64,000 bases of DNA. Origin: Streptomyces sp. NBC_00461 (GTDB taxonomy: Bacteria; Actinomycetota; Actinomycetes; Streptomycetales; Streptomycetaceae). Location: assembly GCF_036013935.1 (NCBI RefSeq), contig NZ_CP107902.1:5985001-6049000 (forward strand). Reading direction: 5' to 3'. Numbering within the stretch: the first letter of the stretch is position 1; every line of letters starts with the position of its first letter. The notes beneath the pieces were generated by a model. That model was given only the letters and a program-made list of their open reading frames with translations, had not been told where the DNA came from and ran no database searches. Shown in pieces: positions 46,384 through 56,330 of this stretch. The position numbers were made by a program, and so were the translations under genes.

Positions 46384-47550
46384 CTGGACGGGTGCACCGA
46401 TCAGCATGGTCGGTGCACCCGCGACCCGGGTCAGGAACACGGTCGCCGAGTGGGGGCCCTGTGGCTTGGGGAGAACCTTCCGGCGCAGTTCCTCCGGCTC
46501 GACCGCCGACCCGCGTTTCTTCACGGTCAGGACGCCGACCTCGCGCTCGCGCAAAAGGGCCTTCAACTTCTTCACGCCGAAGGGGAGTTGATCAGTGATC
46601 TCGTACGCCGTCGCATACGGGGTCACGTGGTACCCGTCCGCGGTGATGTAGGCGATGGTGGGGTCGATCAGCCCACCCGCCAGGTCCGCGGCGACCTCGG
46701 CGACGAGGTGGGCACGGATGACGGCGCCGTCGGGCTCGTACAAGTACCGCCCGACGGGCCGGACCTGGGGATCGGGCAGGCCCCTCCCGAGCAGTGTGCG
46801 CGGACCGGGCAACAGGGTGGCGCGGACCAGGCCCGGCCGCGTCCCGAACCACAGCACGGCCTCCTTGACGTCGCCGCCGTCCGAGATCCACTCGGCCTCG
46901 GCGTCGGCGGGCACGGCCTCGTGCGGAATACCGGGCGCGACCTTCAGGGCGGCGTGGGGCGCCGCGCGGGCGGCTTCCACCGCCCAGGACAGGGGCGGCG
47001 AGTAGGCCTCAGGGTCGAAAATCCGGCCGCGCCCGCCCCGCCGGGCCGGATCGACGAACACGGCGTCGTACCCGGCCGTGTCCACCTCCGTGACGTCCGC
47101 CTCCCGCACCTCGATCAGCTCGCCCAGCCCCAGCACGTCGGCGTTCGCCCGCGCCACGGCCGCCGTCACCGGGTCCCGGTCCACGGCCAGCACCCGGATC
47201 CCGGCCCGCGCGAGCGCGATGGCGTCCCCGCCGATCCCGCAGCACAGGTCGGCGACGGAGGTGACGCCCAGCTTCTTCAGCCGCTCGGCGCGATACGCGG
47301 CGACACTCGCCCGCGTCGACTGCTCCACCCCGTTCGGCGTGAAGAACATCCGCGCCGCGTCCCCGGCGGCGAACTTGGCCGCCGCCCGTTGCCGCAGCCG
47401 GGCCTGTCCGATCGCCGCCGACACCAGCTCGGCGGGGTGCTCGCGGCGCAGCCGGGTGGCGACGGCGAGCTCATCGGCCGGGGCCGTGCCACGGACCTCG
47501 TCGAGGAGGGCGCGGCCTTCGGGGGTGAGGAGCTCAGCGAGGTCGTTCAC
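46369..47550 (-). CDS. SAM-dependent methyltransferase with THUMP-like C-terminal domain
   Basis: 393 residues from GTG 47550 (MNDLAELLTPEGRALLDEV). Rossmann motif I is VADLCCGIGGDAIALA, motif II ends AVDRDP, and the catalytic-type loop is VFVDPARRGGRGRIFDP. The C-terminal third (VKKLKALLREREVGVLTVKKRG) is the THUMP-like segment of this actinobacterial family, so the target is probably RNA, but it is not established. No Shine-Dalgarno site before the start. Confidence 0.85.
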   Translation of the reverse strand: MNDLAELLTPEGRALLDEVRGTAPADELAVATRLRREHPAELVSAAIGQARLRQRAAAKFAAGDAARMFFTPNGVEQSTRASVAAYRAERLKKLGVTSVADLCCGIGGDAIALARAGIRVLAVDRDPVTAAVARANADVLGLGELIEVREADVTEVDTAGYDAVFVDPARRGGRGRIFDPEAYSPPLSWAVEAARAAPHAALKVAPGIPHEAVPADAEAEWISDGGDVKEAVLWFGTRPGLVRATLLPGPRTLLGRGLPDPQVRPVGRYLYEPDGAVIRAHLVAEVAADLAGGLIDPTIAYITADGYHVTPYATAYEITDQLPFGVKKLKALLREREVGVLTVKKRGSAVEPEELRRKVLPKPQGPHSATVFLTRVAGAPTMLIGAPVQLGAE

Positions 47551-47640
47551 CGGCTCATTGTGGGCCAGTCGGTGGACGGTGTGCCTCCGGCCGCGGTGTC
47601 GGGCCGGGATCCGGGGGGTGGCCTGCGAGGATCCCGCGTC

Positions 47641-48570
47641 ATGCGAGCAGTCGTACAAAATGACAAGAATCGCGCTTACGGGGTGAGTCGGATCCGCGGC
47701 GCAATCGCCGTGCTCGCCCTCGCGGCCATCGCCTCGGGCTGCGCTCCGGACGGCGGTTCCCGGGTGCGCCCGGCCTCCGGACAGCAGCCGCTGCAGGCAC
47801 CCCCCGCCCGCGCCCTCGGCTCCTACGCCGCGAAGCTGCACGCGGCGTACGCCGCCCGGGCCGCCGCGGCCAGGCGCTGGGGCCTGGAGCAGGTTCCGCT
47901 GACGGCTCCGCCGCCGCCCGCGCGGAAGCCGAGGATCACGGCCCGCCAGGGCTTCGAGGTGGACGACCAGGAGGAGTTGAACCTCCCGCCGGTCTTCACC
48001 ACCGTCCCCACGAAACAGAAGGTCGTCTTCCTCACCATCGACGACGGCGCCGAGAAGGACCGGGCGTTCCTCCGGATGATGAGCGAGCTGAAGATCCCGT
48101 ACAGCGCCTTCCTCAGCAACTTCCTGGTGAAGGACGACTACCCCTACTTCCGCACGATGCAGTCCGAGGGCGTCACCCTCAACAACCACACCCTCACGCA
48201 CCCCTACCTGCCGGGACTGTCGTACGAGGAGCAGTGGCTCGAGATCTGCGGCATGCAGAAGATCATGAAGAAGCAGTTCGGCAGGGCCCCGACGGTCTTC
48301 AGGCCGCCCTACGGCAACTACAACCGGGACACCCTGCGGGCCGCGAAGTCCTGCGGAATCAAGTACGCGCCGATCTGGGACGAGGAGGTCTTCGTCGACC
48401 ACTGGGCGTACCGCGAGGACGACCAGGACCTGCACCCCGGCGACATCGTCCTCACCCACTTCCGCGGCCGCCACGAGTGGAAGGGCACGATGGTCGACGA
48501 CATGCGCCGGTTCCTGCGGAGGGTCACGGCCGAGGGATACGCGGTGGCCCGCCTGGAGGACTACCTGTGA
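47641..48570 (+). CDS. Polysaccharide deacetylase lipoprotein (first of a pair)
   Basis: 309 residues from ATG 47641; GTG 47683 is an alternative that places the signal peptide at the very N-terminus. Lipobox ASGC at the end of a hydrophobic run. NodB domain: TIDDGAEKD (catalytic and metal Asp), NNHTLTHPYL (the two metal His), RPPYGNYN, and DIVLTHFRG (closing His). Likely acts on peptidoglycan or a cell-surface glycan outside the membrane. Confidence 0.9.
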   Translation: MRAVVQNDKNRAYGVSRIRGAIAVLALAAIASGCAPDGGSRVRPASGQQPLQAPPARALGSYAAKLHAAYAARAAAARRWGLEQVPLTAPPPPARKPRITARQGFEVDDQEELNLPPVFTTVPTKQKVVFLTIDDGAEKDRAFLRMMSELKIPYSAFLSNFLVKDDYPYFRTMQSEGVTLNNHTLTHPYLPGLSYEEQWLEICGMQKIMKKQFGRAPTVFRPPYGNYNRDTLRAAKSCGIKYAPIWDEEVFVDHWAYREDDQDLHPGDIVLTHFRGRHEWKGTMVDDMRRFLRRVTAEGYAVARLEDYL

Positions 48571-49388
48571 GGCTGCGGGCCCTGGCGGCCGGTGCGCTGG
48601 CGCTCGGCCTGCTCACCGGCTGCGCCCAGTCCGTCGACCCGATCGAACGGCTGGGCGCGAAGGCGGCCCAGCGGGTACGGGCGCACGGACCGGGCGGCGC
48701 GGCCGAACGGCCGTACCGCCGCTGGGGCCTGACCGGTCCACTGCTCCCCGCCCCGAAGCCGTCCCGTGCGTGGAGGGCGGGTACCGAAACCGAAGGCCGG
48801 GGCCTGCCCCCCGTCGTCTCCCGCATCCGGACCCGCGACAAGGTCGTCTTCCTGACCTATGACGACGGGGCCGACAAGGACCCACGGTTCGTCGACATGG
48901 TCCGTGAACTGCGCCTGCCCGTCAGCATGTTCCTCACGGACAGCGTCGCCGGGCCGGGATACGGCCACTTCGCCCGCCTCCAGTCGGTCGGCGCGAGCAT
49001 CCAGAACCACACCCTCGGCCGTCCCACCCTGCGCGGCCTGCCCTACGCCGGCCAGCGCGCCCAGATCTGCGGCCAGCAGGACAGACTCCGCTCCCGCTTC
49101 GGCATCCGGCCCCGGCTGTTCCGCCCTCCCTACGGCGCCTACGATCCGACCACACGGCGGGCAGCCGCCGACTGCGGCATCTCGGCACTGGTCCTGTGGC
49201 GCGCCTCGATGACGGGAGGCGGCGACCTGGCCTACCTCCGCGGCGGCCACGGCCTGCGCCCCGGCGACATCGTGGCCGTGGACCCGGACGACCACTCGGG
49301 CCCGAAACTGCGGGAGCGGACAGCGCGCCTGCTGCGCCGGGTACAGCGAGCGGGCCTGACGGTGGGCCGCCTGGAGGACTACGTCTGA
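48567..49388 (+). CDS. Polysaccharide deacetylase-like lipoprotein, probably inactive (second of a pair)
   Basis: 273 residues, GTG start overlapping the previous stop (GTGA). Lipobox LTGC at residue ~20. Same fold and spacing as its neighbour, but the metal motif reads NHTLGRPTL (second His replaced by Arg) and the closing motif reads DIVAVDPDD instead of LTHFRG. TYDDGADKD and RPPYGAYD remain. A tandem duplicate that has probably lost catalysis and may bind glycan. Confidence 0.85.
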   Translation: MRLRALAAGALALGLLTGCAQSVDPIERLGAKAAQRVRAHGPGGAAERPYRRWGLTGPLLPAPKPSRAWRAGTETEGRGLPPVVSRIRTRDKVVFLTYDDGADKDPRFVDMVRELRLPVSMFLTDSVAGPGYGHFARLQSVGASIQNHTLGRPTLRGLPYAGQRAQICGQQDRLRSRFGIRPRLFRPPYGAYDPTTRRAAADCGISALVLWRASMTGGGDLAYLRGGHGLRPGDIVAVDPDDHSGPKLRERTARLLRRVQRAGLTVGRLEDYV

Positions 49389-49583
49389 GCCCGGGTATTT
49401 CAGCTCGCCGGGTGTCTGAAGACGAGGGTTCAGCCCATTTCGGCCCGTCCGGCGTTTGAGGACCAGACCGTTCCGGCCGAAGCTGGGGTCTGGGGGCGGC
49501 AGCCCCCAGGACGCTCACACAGACCCAGGGCGCTGCAGATCCCGGCGTTCACCCGCAAATTTCCGCCGACGCGCCGCACGGCA

Positions 49584-49657
49584 TTGGCACTCCGCTTGAC
49601 CGAGTGCTAATCGCAGTCATAGTCTCGGGTCTGGCACTCCCCACTGGAGAGTGCCAA
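49584..49657 (+). promoter_or_regulatory. groES promoter with two CIRCE operators
   Basis: CIRCE 1: TTGGCACTC-N9-GAGTGCTAA (49584-49610). CIRCE 2: CTGGCACTC-N9-GAGTGCCAA (49631-49657). Both are bound by the heat-shock repressor HrcA in related species. A promoter overlaps: TTGACC (49596-49601), 18 nt, TAGTCT (49620-49625), so the two operators flank and cover the start site. Confidence 0.9.
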
Positions 49658-49756
49658 CTACGCGACGGGCAGGTCCGGCACCCGCGACGACGGATCCACC
49701 TGGTCGCCACCTCAGACAGTTAACCCCGTGAGATCTCCGAAGGGGGAGGTCGGATC

Positions 49757-50065
49757 GTGACGACCACCAGCTCCAAGGTTGCCATCAAGCCGCTCGAGGA
49801 CCGCATTGTGGTCCAGCCGCTCGACGCCGAGCAGACCACCGCCTCTGGCCTGGTCATTCCGGACACCGCCAAGGAGAAGCCCCAGGAGGGCGTCGTCCTG
49901 GCCGTGGGCCCGGGCCGCTTCGAGAACGGCGAGCGTCTTCCGCTCGACGTCAAGACCGGCGACATCGTGCTGTACAGCAAGTACGGCGGCACCGAGGTGA
50001 AGTACAACGGCGAGGAGTACCTCGTCCTCTCGGCTCGCGACGTGCTCGCGATCATCGAGAAGTAA
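49757..50065 (+). CDS. groES: Co-chaperonin GroES
   Basis: 102 residues, GTG start after GGGGGAGGTCGG. Forms the seven-fold lid of GroEL. Family motifs [16 protein letters not shown] and [18 protein letters not shown] are present. Controlled by the two CIRCE operators. groEL1 follows after a hairpin-containing gap. Confidence 0.97.
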   Translation: MTTTSSKVAIKPLEDRIVVQPLDAEQTTASGLVIPDTAKEKPQEGVVLAVGPGRFENGERLPLDVKTGDIVLYSKYGGTEVKYNGEEYLVLSARDVLAIIEK

Positions 50066-50089
50066 TTCACTTCGAAGCACATCTGCTTT

Positions 50090-50145
50090 GAGCTGCGCCC
50101 CGGGCCCCCGCGACCTTATGAAGCCGGGCGTCAGGGGCGCAGTTC
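50090..50145 (+). other. Long hairpin between groES and groEL1
   Basis: GAGCTGCGCCCC (50090-50101) pairs with GGGGCGCAGTTC (50134-50145), 12 bp with one wobble; the interior can pair further. It lies within the operon 38 nt before the groEL1 start. Confidence 0.6.
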
Positions 50146-50174
50146 GTTTCACCCACATTTTCCGAGAGGGCTGA

Positions 50175-51806
<1,632 letters not shown>

Positions 51807-51831
51807 CGCACGTCAGCACCGAGGCCCGGCA

Positions 51832-51860
51832 CCCTGGAGGTGCCGGGCCTTCGCGTTGCC
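51832..51860 (+). terminator. Terminator after groEL1
   Basis: AGGCCCGGCACC (51832-51843) / GGTGCCGGGCCT (51849-51860), perfect 12-bp stem with a 5-nt loop. Confidence 0.8.
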
Positions 51861-51890
51861 CTACTGCTCTGGGCCCGACTACTTCAGGCC

Positions 51891-52598
51891 CTACTGTTCC
51901 AGGCCTTCCAGCGCGCCCAGTTGCGCCATCAGCCCCAGCCGGTCGTACTGCCACCAGCCCTCGACGATCTTCTCGTGCTCGCCGAACCGATGGATGGTCG
52001 TACCGGTCATGCGGGCCTTCTTCCCCTGGGAGGGGAGCCCCATGAACTCACCCTTCTGGGTCCCGTTGAAGGTCCACCTGGTACACACCCGGTCACCTTG
52101 AGTGATCTGGTCCTCGATGGCGAACGAGAACTCGAAGGCACTGCGCCACATCCCGATCTCGCGACGCATCGCATCCATGCCGATGGTGTCCTGCTCGTTG
52201 GAGGGATCGTGGTCGTGGTAGTTCTCGGCGATCAGATCGTCGAGCGGAGCCAGCTCGCCCCCGGCGGCCAGCGTCTCGAAGAACCGCCGGGAGGTGTCCG
52301 CGTTCAGCTGCTCGTCGCGTACGACGTCCAGGTCGGTGAAGGTCGGCATCTCGTCGCAGAGAGCCACCATCTCCCGGAAGATCTTGTCGGTCTCGGGCAG
52401 GCTGGAGTTCTGCATCGCCTCCTCGTACGACGGGAACTCCACGATCTCGATGAAGTGCGACCCGTCCGCCCGGTCCTTGCCGATCACACTGTGTGTCGCG
52501 GTCCGCTTTCCCCTGGTCTGTTCGACCCATGTGTCCATCAGCCGGTTCATGTCGTCGAAGCGGCTGGTCCTGCAGTCGATGATCTGAACAAAGGTCAT
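51891..52598 (-). CDS. Two-domain protein: ABM-like domain plus SnoaL-like (ester cyclase) domain
   Basis: 235 residues from ATG 52598 (MTFVQIIDCRTSRFDDM). Residues 1-95 look like a dimeric alpha-beta barrel (antibiotic-monooxygenase-like; FIEIVEFPSYEEAMQNS). Residues ~105-230 are a SnoaL-like domain (IAENYHDHDPSNEQDTIG; VCTRWTFNGTQKGEFMG), as found in polyketide cyclases and many general proteins. No biosynthetic cluster is near, so the role is unknown. Confidence 0.8.
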   Translation of the reverse strand: MTFVQIIDCRTSRFDDMNRLMDTWVEQTRGKRTATHSVIGKDRADGSHFIEIVEFPSYEEAMQNSSLPETDKIFREMVALCDEMPTFTDLDVVRDEQLNADTSRRFFETLAAGGELAPLDDLIAENYHDHDPSNEQDTIGMDAMRREIGMWRSAFEFSFAIEDQITQGDRVCTRWTFNGTQKGEFMGLPSQGKKARMTGTTIHRFGEHEKIVEGWWQYDRLGLMAQLGALEGLEQ

Positions 52599-52679
52599 GG
52601 CTTCGCCTCCGGTCCCCGAGGTCCGGTTGAACAGCACCATTTTCCCACCAGAGCGTCCGGGCGCCCCTTGGCCGAGATG

Positions 52680-53453
52680 TTATTGCGGCCCGTACTTGCG
52701 CCCGGTCCGCGAGGAGATCCCGCCCAGCAGCCCGCGGGGCGTCACCTTCACGACGCCCATCAGCGCCTTGTACCGCGGATCCGGAATGGACAGCGACTTC
52801 CCGCGCGCCAGATCCGCCAGCGCCGCCGCCACGAGCTTGTCCGCGTCCAGCCACATCCACCCCGGGATGTTGTCCGTGCCCATCCCCGCCCGCTGGTGGA
52901 ACTCCGTCCGCACGAACCCCGGGCACAGCGCCATCAGCCGCACCCCGCTCCCGGCCAGATCCTTCGCCGCCCCCTGCGTGAACTGCACGACCCACGCCTT
53001 GGAGGCGCCGTACGTGCCGCGTGGCACGAAGGCGGCCACGGACGCGACGTTGACGACACCGCCGCGGCCGCGCTCCCGCATCGCGTCGGTCGCCGCCGCC
53101 GTGAGCCGCAGCACCGCCTCGCAGTGGACCTTCAGCATCTTCAGCTCGTCGGCCATCGACACGTCGAGGAAGCGGCCCTTGTTGCCGAAGCCGGCGTTGT
53201 TGACCAGCAGATCGACGGGGTTCCTGCGGTCGGCCAGGCGCGCGGCCACGGCCTCGATCCCGTCGTCCGAGGCGAGGTCCGCCGTGAGGACCTCCGCCTC
53301 GATGCCGTGCCGGTCGTGCAGCTCGGTCGCCTGTTCCTGCAGTCGCTTGGTGTCGCGGGCGACGAGCACCAGATTGTGCCCGTCGTTTGCCAGCCGCCGT
53401 GCGAACGCGGCGCCGATGCCCGCGGTCGATCCCGTAATCAGAGCCGTTGTCAT
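52680..53453 (-). CDS. Short-chain dehydrogenase/reductase
   Basis: 257 residues from ATG 53453. Classical SDR: cofactor motif TGSTAGIGAAFA, NNAGFGN, catalytic Ser in VNVASVAAF and the pair Tyr/Lys in YGASK. Arg residues after the glycine motif (VARDTKRL) suggest NADP(H). Substrate unknown. TACCCT 6 nt before the start indicates a leaderless message. Confidence 0.9.
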   Translation of the reverse strand: MTTALITGSTAGIGAAFARRLANDGHNLVLVARDTKRLQEQATELHDRHGIEAEVLTADLASDDGIEAVAARLADRRNPVDLLVNNAGFGNKGRFLDVSMADELKMLKVHCEAVLRLTAAATDAMRERGRGGVVNVASVAAFVPRGTYGASKAWVVQFTQGAAKDLAGSGVRLMALCPGFVRTEFHQRAGMGTDNIPGWMWLDADKLVAAALADLARGKSLSIPDPRYKALMGVVKVTPRGLLGGISSRTGRKYGPQ

Positions 53454-53459
53454 GGCCCA

Positions 53460-53465
53460 AGGGTA
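53460..53465 (-). promoter_or_regulatory. Leaderless -10 box of the SDR gene
   Basis: TACCCT on the minus strand, 6 nt before ATG 53453. Confidence 0.4.
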
Positions 53466-53781
53466 GTGACCCGGACTGTGCGCATCCGATCTCTGCACAT
53501 GCTCCGACGCTGGTGAAGCATCCGCGAAGGACACCCGGGTGAAGGGCCGTCAGAAGCCGTACTTCGCCAGGTGGCAGGGCCACGCCTCCTCGGCCGCCGA
53601 CAACCTTGGCGGCAGCGTTCGTTGCGTCGCGGTCGCGGCTCCAGCCCGGCACGTTCACCGCGGTTACCCACCTGGAGCACTCTTCCGCGTGAACCGCTTC
53701 ACCCGAGCTTCGGGCGAGACCCGCCAGGCCGGTGTCATCAAAGCGCGCCCGCAAGACGCCACACTTCCCCAAAGGTCCGCT

Positions 53782-53796
53782 TATGCTCGAACCGTG
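53782..53796 (+). promoter_or_regulatory. Leaderless promoter of the LysR gene
   Basis: TATGCT (53782-53787), 6 nt, GTG 53794. Confidence 0.5.
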
Positions 53797-54693
53797 ATCG
53801 AAGCCCGTCATCTGCGTGTCCTGCGCGCCGTCGCCACCACCGGTTCCTTCTCGGCGGCCGGGCGCGAACTCGGCTGCACCCAGCCCGCCGTCAGCCAGCA
53901 GATAAAGGCCCTGGAGTCGTCCGTGGGCACCCCGCTGCTGGTCCGCAGCGGGCGCGAGATGCGGCTGACGCAGGCCGGAGAGGCCCTGGTGCGGCACGCC
54001 AACGGCATCCTCGCCGGGCTCACCGCCGCCGAGGAGGAGGTCGCCGCCATCGCCGGGCTGCGCGCCGGACGGGTCAGGCTGGTCTCCTTCCCCAGCGGCA
54101 GCTCCACCCTCGTACCCACCGCCCTCGCGGCCCTGCGTGCCGCGCACCCCGGCACCCGCGTCTCACTGGAGGAGGCCGAACCGCCCGCGTCCGTCGAACT
54201 GCTCCGCGAGGGCGACTGCGACGTGGCGCTGGCCTTCCGCTACGAGGGCGCGGCGGGCGCGGAGGAATGGGACGACCTCGTCGTACGACCGCTGCTGAGC
54301 GACCGGCTGGTCGGGCTCGTGCCCGAACGGCACCGGCTCGCCGACGCCGCGTCCGTGTCCATCGGGGACCTTGCGGGCGAGCCGTGGATCGCCGGTTGCC
54401 CGCGCTGCCGGGGGCAGTTGGTCGAGGTGTGCGAGGGGGCCGGCTTCACCCCGCGCATCGACTTCGCCACCGACGACTATCCGGCGGTCGTCGGCCTGGT
54501 CGGCGCCGGCCTCGGCGTCGCCGTACTGCCGCAGCTGGCCATCGAGTCGGTACGGCCGCGCCACGCGCGCGTGCTGACACTCCAGCCCGCGGTACGGCGG
54601 GAGATCGTGGCGCTGACGCTGCCCGATCTGGCCCGGGTCCCGGCGGTCGCGGCGACCCTGGAGGAACTCGGCCGCGCGGCCGCCCGGCAATGA
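53794..54693 (+). CDS. LysR-family transcriptional regulator
   Basis: 299 residues from GTG 53794 (MIEARHLRVLRAVATTG). N-terminal winged HTH (SAAGRELGCTQPAVSQQIKALE) and a substrate-binding domain from ~90. The effector domain has a CPRC pair (WIAGCPRCRGQL), which occurs in a subgroup and could sense redox or metal. Targets unknown; the SDR gene is divergent across ~340 nt and is a candidate. Confidence 0.92.
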   Translation: MIEARHLRVLRAVATTGSFSAAGRELGCTQPAVSQQIKALESSVGTPLLVRSGREMRLTQAGEALVRHANGILAGLTAAEEEVAAIAGLRAGRVRLVSFPSGSSTLVPTALAALRAAHPGTRVSLEEAEPPASVELLREGDCDVALAFRYEGAAGAEEWDDLVVRPLLSDRLVGLVPERHRLADAASVSIGDLAGEPWIAGCPRCRGQLVEVCEGAGFTPRIDFATDDYPAVVGLVGAGLGVAVLPQLAIESVRPRHARVLTLQPAVRREIVALTLPDLARVPAVAATLEELGRAAARQ

Positions 54694-54719
54694 AGAAGGG
54701 CACGCACGCGTGCCCTTCT
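54694..54719. terminator. Terminator between the LysR gene and convergent whiD
   Basis: AGAAGGGCACG (54694-54704) / CGTGCCCTTCT (54709-54719), perfect 11-bp stem with a 4-nt loop. Confidence 0.8.
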
Positions 54720-54777
54720 CGTCGGGAGCTCGGGGTCCTGGAGCTCGGGAGGAACCCTGGAACGAAGAAACGTTCCT

Positions 54778-55107
54778 TCACTTGTTCGATACGCCGTCCC
54801 CGCCAGTGGCCCCCGCCGACACCAGCCGGTTCCGCGCCCGACCCATGAGTTCTTCGCGCTCGTCCTCGGTCAGGCCGCCCCACACGCCGTACGGCTCTCT
54901 CACCGTCAGCGCGTGCGCAGCGCACTGTGCGCGCACGGGGCACCTCATGCAGACCTCCTTGGCCGAGTTCTCGCGAGCGCTCCGGGCCGCACCGCGCTCA
55001 CCCTCCGGATGAAAGAAGAGCGAGCTGTCCACCCCGCGACAGGCGGCCAGAAGCTGCCAGTCCCACAGGTCCGCGTTCGGTCCGGGAAGGCGGGAGAAAT
55101 CTGCCAT
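54778..55107 (-). CDS. whiD: WhiB-family sporulation regulator WhiD
   Basis: 109 residues from ATG 55107 (MADFSRLPGPNADLWDWQ). Four iron-sulfur ligands: Cys in LLAACRG, both Cys of EVCMRCPV, and Cys in AQCAAH; followed by the GVWGG turn and a basic tail. The N-terminus and the divergent bldM neighbour match WhiD, needed for late sporulation in Streptomyces and the counterpart of mycobacterial WhiB3. WhiB-family proteins bind sigma region 4 of the principal sigma factor. Confidence 0.93.
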   Translation of the reverse strand: MADFSRLPGPNADLWDWQLLAACRGVDSSLFFHPEGERGAARSARENSAKEVCMRCPVRAQCAAHALTVREPYGVWGGLTEDEREELMGRARNRLVSAGATGGDGVSNK

Positions 55108-55488
55108 TACGTGACCCCTTGTAGCCGTTCTGAGCGGATACGGTGCCAACGACCGTACATCTACGATCTAAGGAGATGAAAATATGACTCATTGCGAATC
55201 TAGTCTCAGACACCAGTAGATGGGAAGAAAAGGGGTCTAAATGGGGCATGGGTTGTGATGAAACATCGAGGGTCCGCCCCGCATGTCTGCACCGTGTCCG
55301 CCCCCTCACGTAGAGTGCCGAAGATGGCACACGGCCCCGTAACTCTTTCGAGTGACCGTCGTTGAGAGTGCGAGGCGGTTGAGGCAACAAGTGCTCGGGC
55401 AGACGTCCGAGACGGTCGACCGCACAGGTGACGATTTCGTACCAGCCTGGAGGCTCAAGGTGACGTGCATCAGCTGCGGAGGGCGGCC
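55108..55488. promoter_or_regulatory. Divergent whiD-bldM control region
   Basis: 381 nt that include an unusually A/T-rich stretch (about 55155-55250) in an otherwise GC-rich chromosome, and a tiny reading frame at 55184-55219. Both flanking genes are developmental regulators, so this is expected to be a multi-promoter region. I could not assign individual promoters with confidence. Confidence 0.5.
55184..55219 (+). CDS. Possible 11-residue leader peptide upstream of bldM
   Basis: ATG ... TAG encodes MTHCESSLRHQ. AAGGAG (55170-55175) lies 8 nt before the ATG, one of the best ribosome sites in the window, and TACGAT (55162-55167) could be a -10 box just upstream. It lies 270 nt before bldM on the same strand. 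It may be an upstream open reading frame or a chance match. Confidence 0.3.
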   Translation: MTHCESSLRHQ

Positions 55489-56100
55489 ATGACATCCGTC
55501 CTCGTCTGCGACGACTCCCCGCTTGCCCGAGAGGCGCTCCGCCGCGCGGTCGCGACCGTGCCCGGCGTCGAGCGCGTGACGACCGCGGCCAACGGCGAGG
55601 AAGTCCTCCGCCGCTGGGGCGCCGACCGCTCGGACCTGATTCTGATGGACGTACGCATGCCCGGGCTGGGCGGCGTCGAGACCGTGCGGCGGCTACTGTC
55701 CGCCGACCCCGGTGCGCGCATCATCATGCTCACGGTCGCCGAGGACCTGGACGGTGTGGCCCTCGCGGTAGCCGCCGGTGCCCGCGGCTATCTGCACAAG
55801 GACGCCTCACGGGCGGAGTTGCGCGCGACCGTCACCCAGGCGCTCGCCGACCCGACCTGGCGGCTGGCCCCGCGCCGGCTGCGCTCCGCCGAGATGGGCG
55901 CCGCGCCCACGCTCACGGCGCGTGAGATCCAGGTGCTGGAAGGTATGAGCCACGGGCGGTCCAACGCGGAGATCGGGCGTGAACTGTTCCTGTCCGAGGA
56001 CACGGTCAAGACGCATGCTCGGCGGTTGTTCAAAAAGCTGGGTGCATCCGACCGGGCGCATGCGGTCGCGCTCGGGTTCCGTTGGGGTCTGGTTCGCTGA
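55489..56100 (+). CDS. bldM: Developmental response regulator BldM
   Basis: 203 residues from ATG 55489 (MTSVLVCDDSPLAREAL), ribosome site GGAGGG. Receiver domain with the Asp of LILMDVRMPG, then a LuxR/NarL-type helix-turn-helix (TAREIQVLEGMSHGRSNAEI, LFLSEDTVKTHARRLF). Sequence and position beside whiD identify BldM, required for aerial hyphae and spores; it is an atypical receiver thought not to need phosphorylation. No kinase gene is adjacent, in keeping with an orphan regulator. Confidence 0.95.
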   Translation: MTSVLVCDDSPLAREALRRAVATVPGVERVTTAANGEEVLRRWGADRSDLILMDVRMPGLGGVETVRRLLSADPGARIIMLTVAEDLDGVALAVAAGARGYLHKDASRAELRATVTQALADPTWRLAPRRLRSAEMGAAPTLTAREIQVLEGMSHGRSNAEIGRELFLSEDTVKTHARRLFKKLGASDRAHAVALGFRWGLVR

Positions 56101-56148
56101 GAGCACGGTCGTGCAGGCCGTCGCTTTGTCGCGGGTCGTTTGTGGCTG

Positions 56149-56207
56149 GTCGCGCCCACGCGGCGGAGCCGCATGGTGTGTCGCCCCGCGCCCCTTTTGG
56201 GGCGCGG
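56149..56207 (+). repeat. Second copy of the intergenic repeat, with terminator hairpin after bldM
   Basis: 56149-56174 matches 15051-15076 at 24 of 26 bases. It is followed by CCGCGCCCC-TTTT-GGGGCGCGG (56186-56207), a perfect 9-bp stem. Confidence 0.65.
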
Positions 56208-56330
56208 ATGCGCACCCTGGTCAAGTGGCGCTGTCGGCGCCCGCTGCTCGTTTCGGCGCGGATGCCGCATCCTTGAGGTGTGGAGTCTCTCGGGGACGAG
56301 TCGGTCGAGCGGAAGGGGAGGGCGCAAGGG

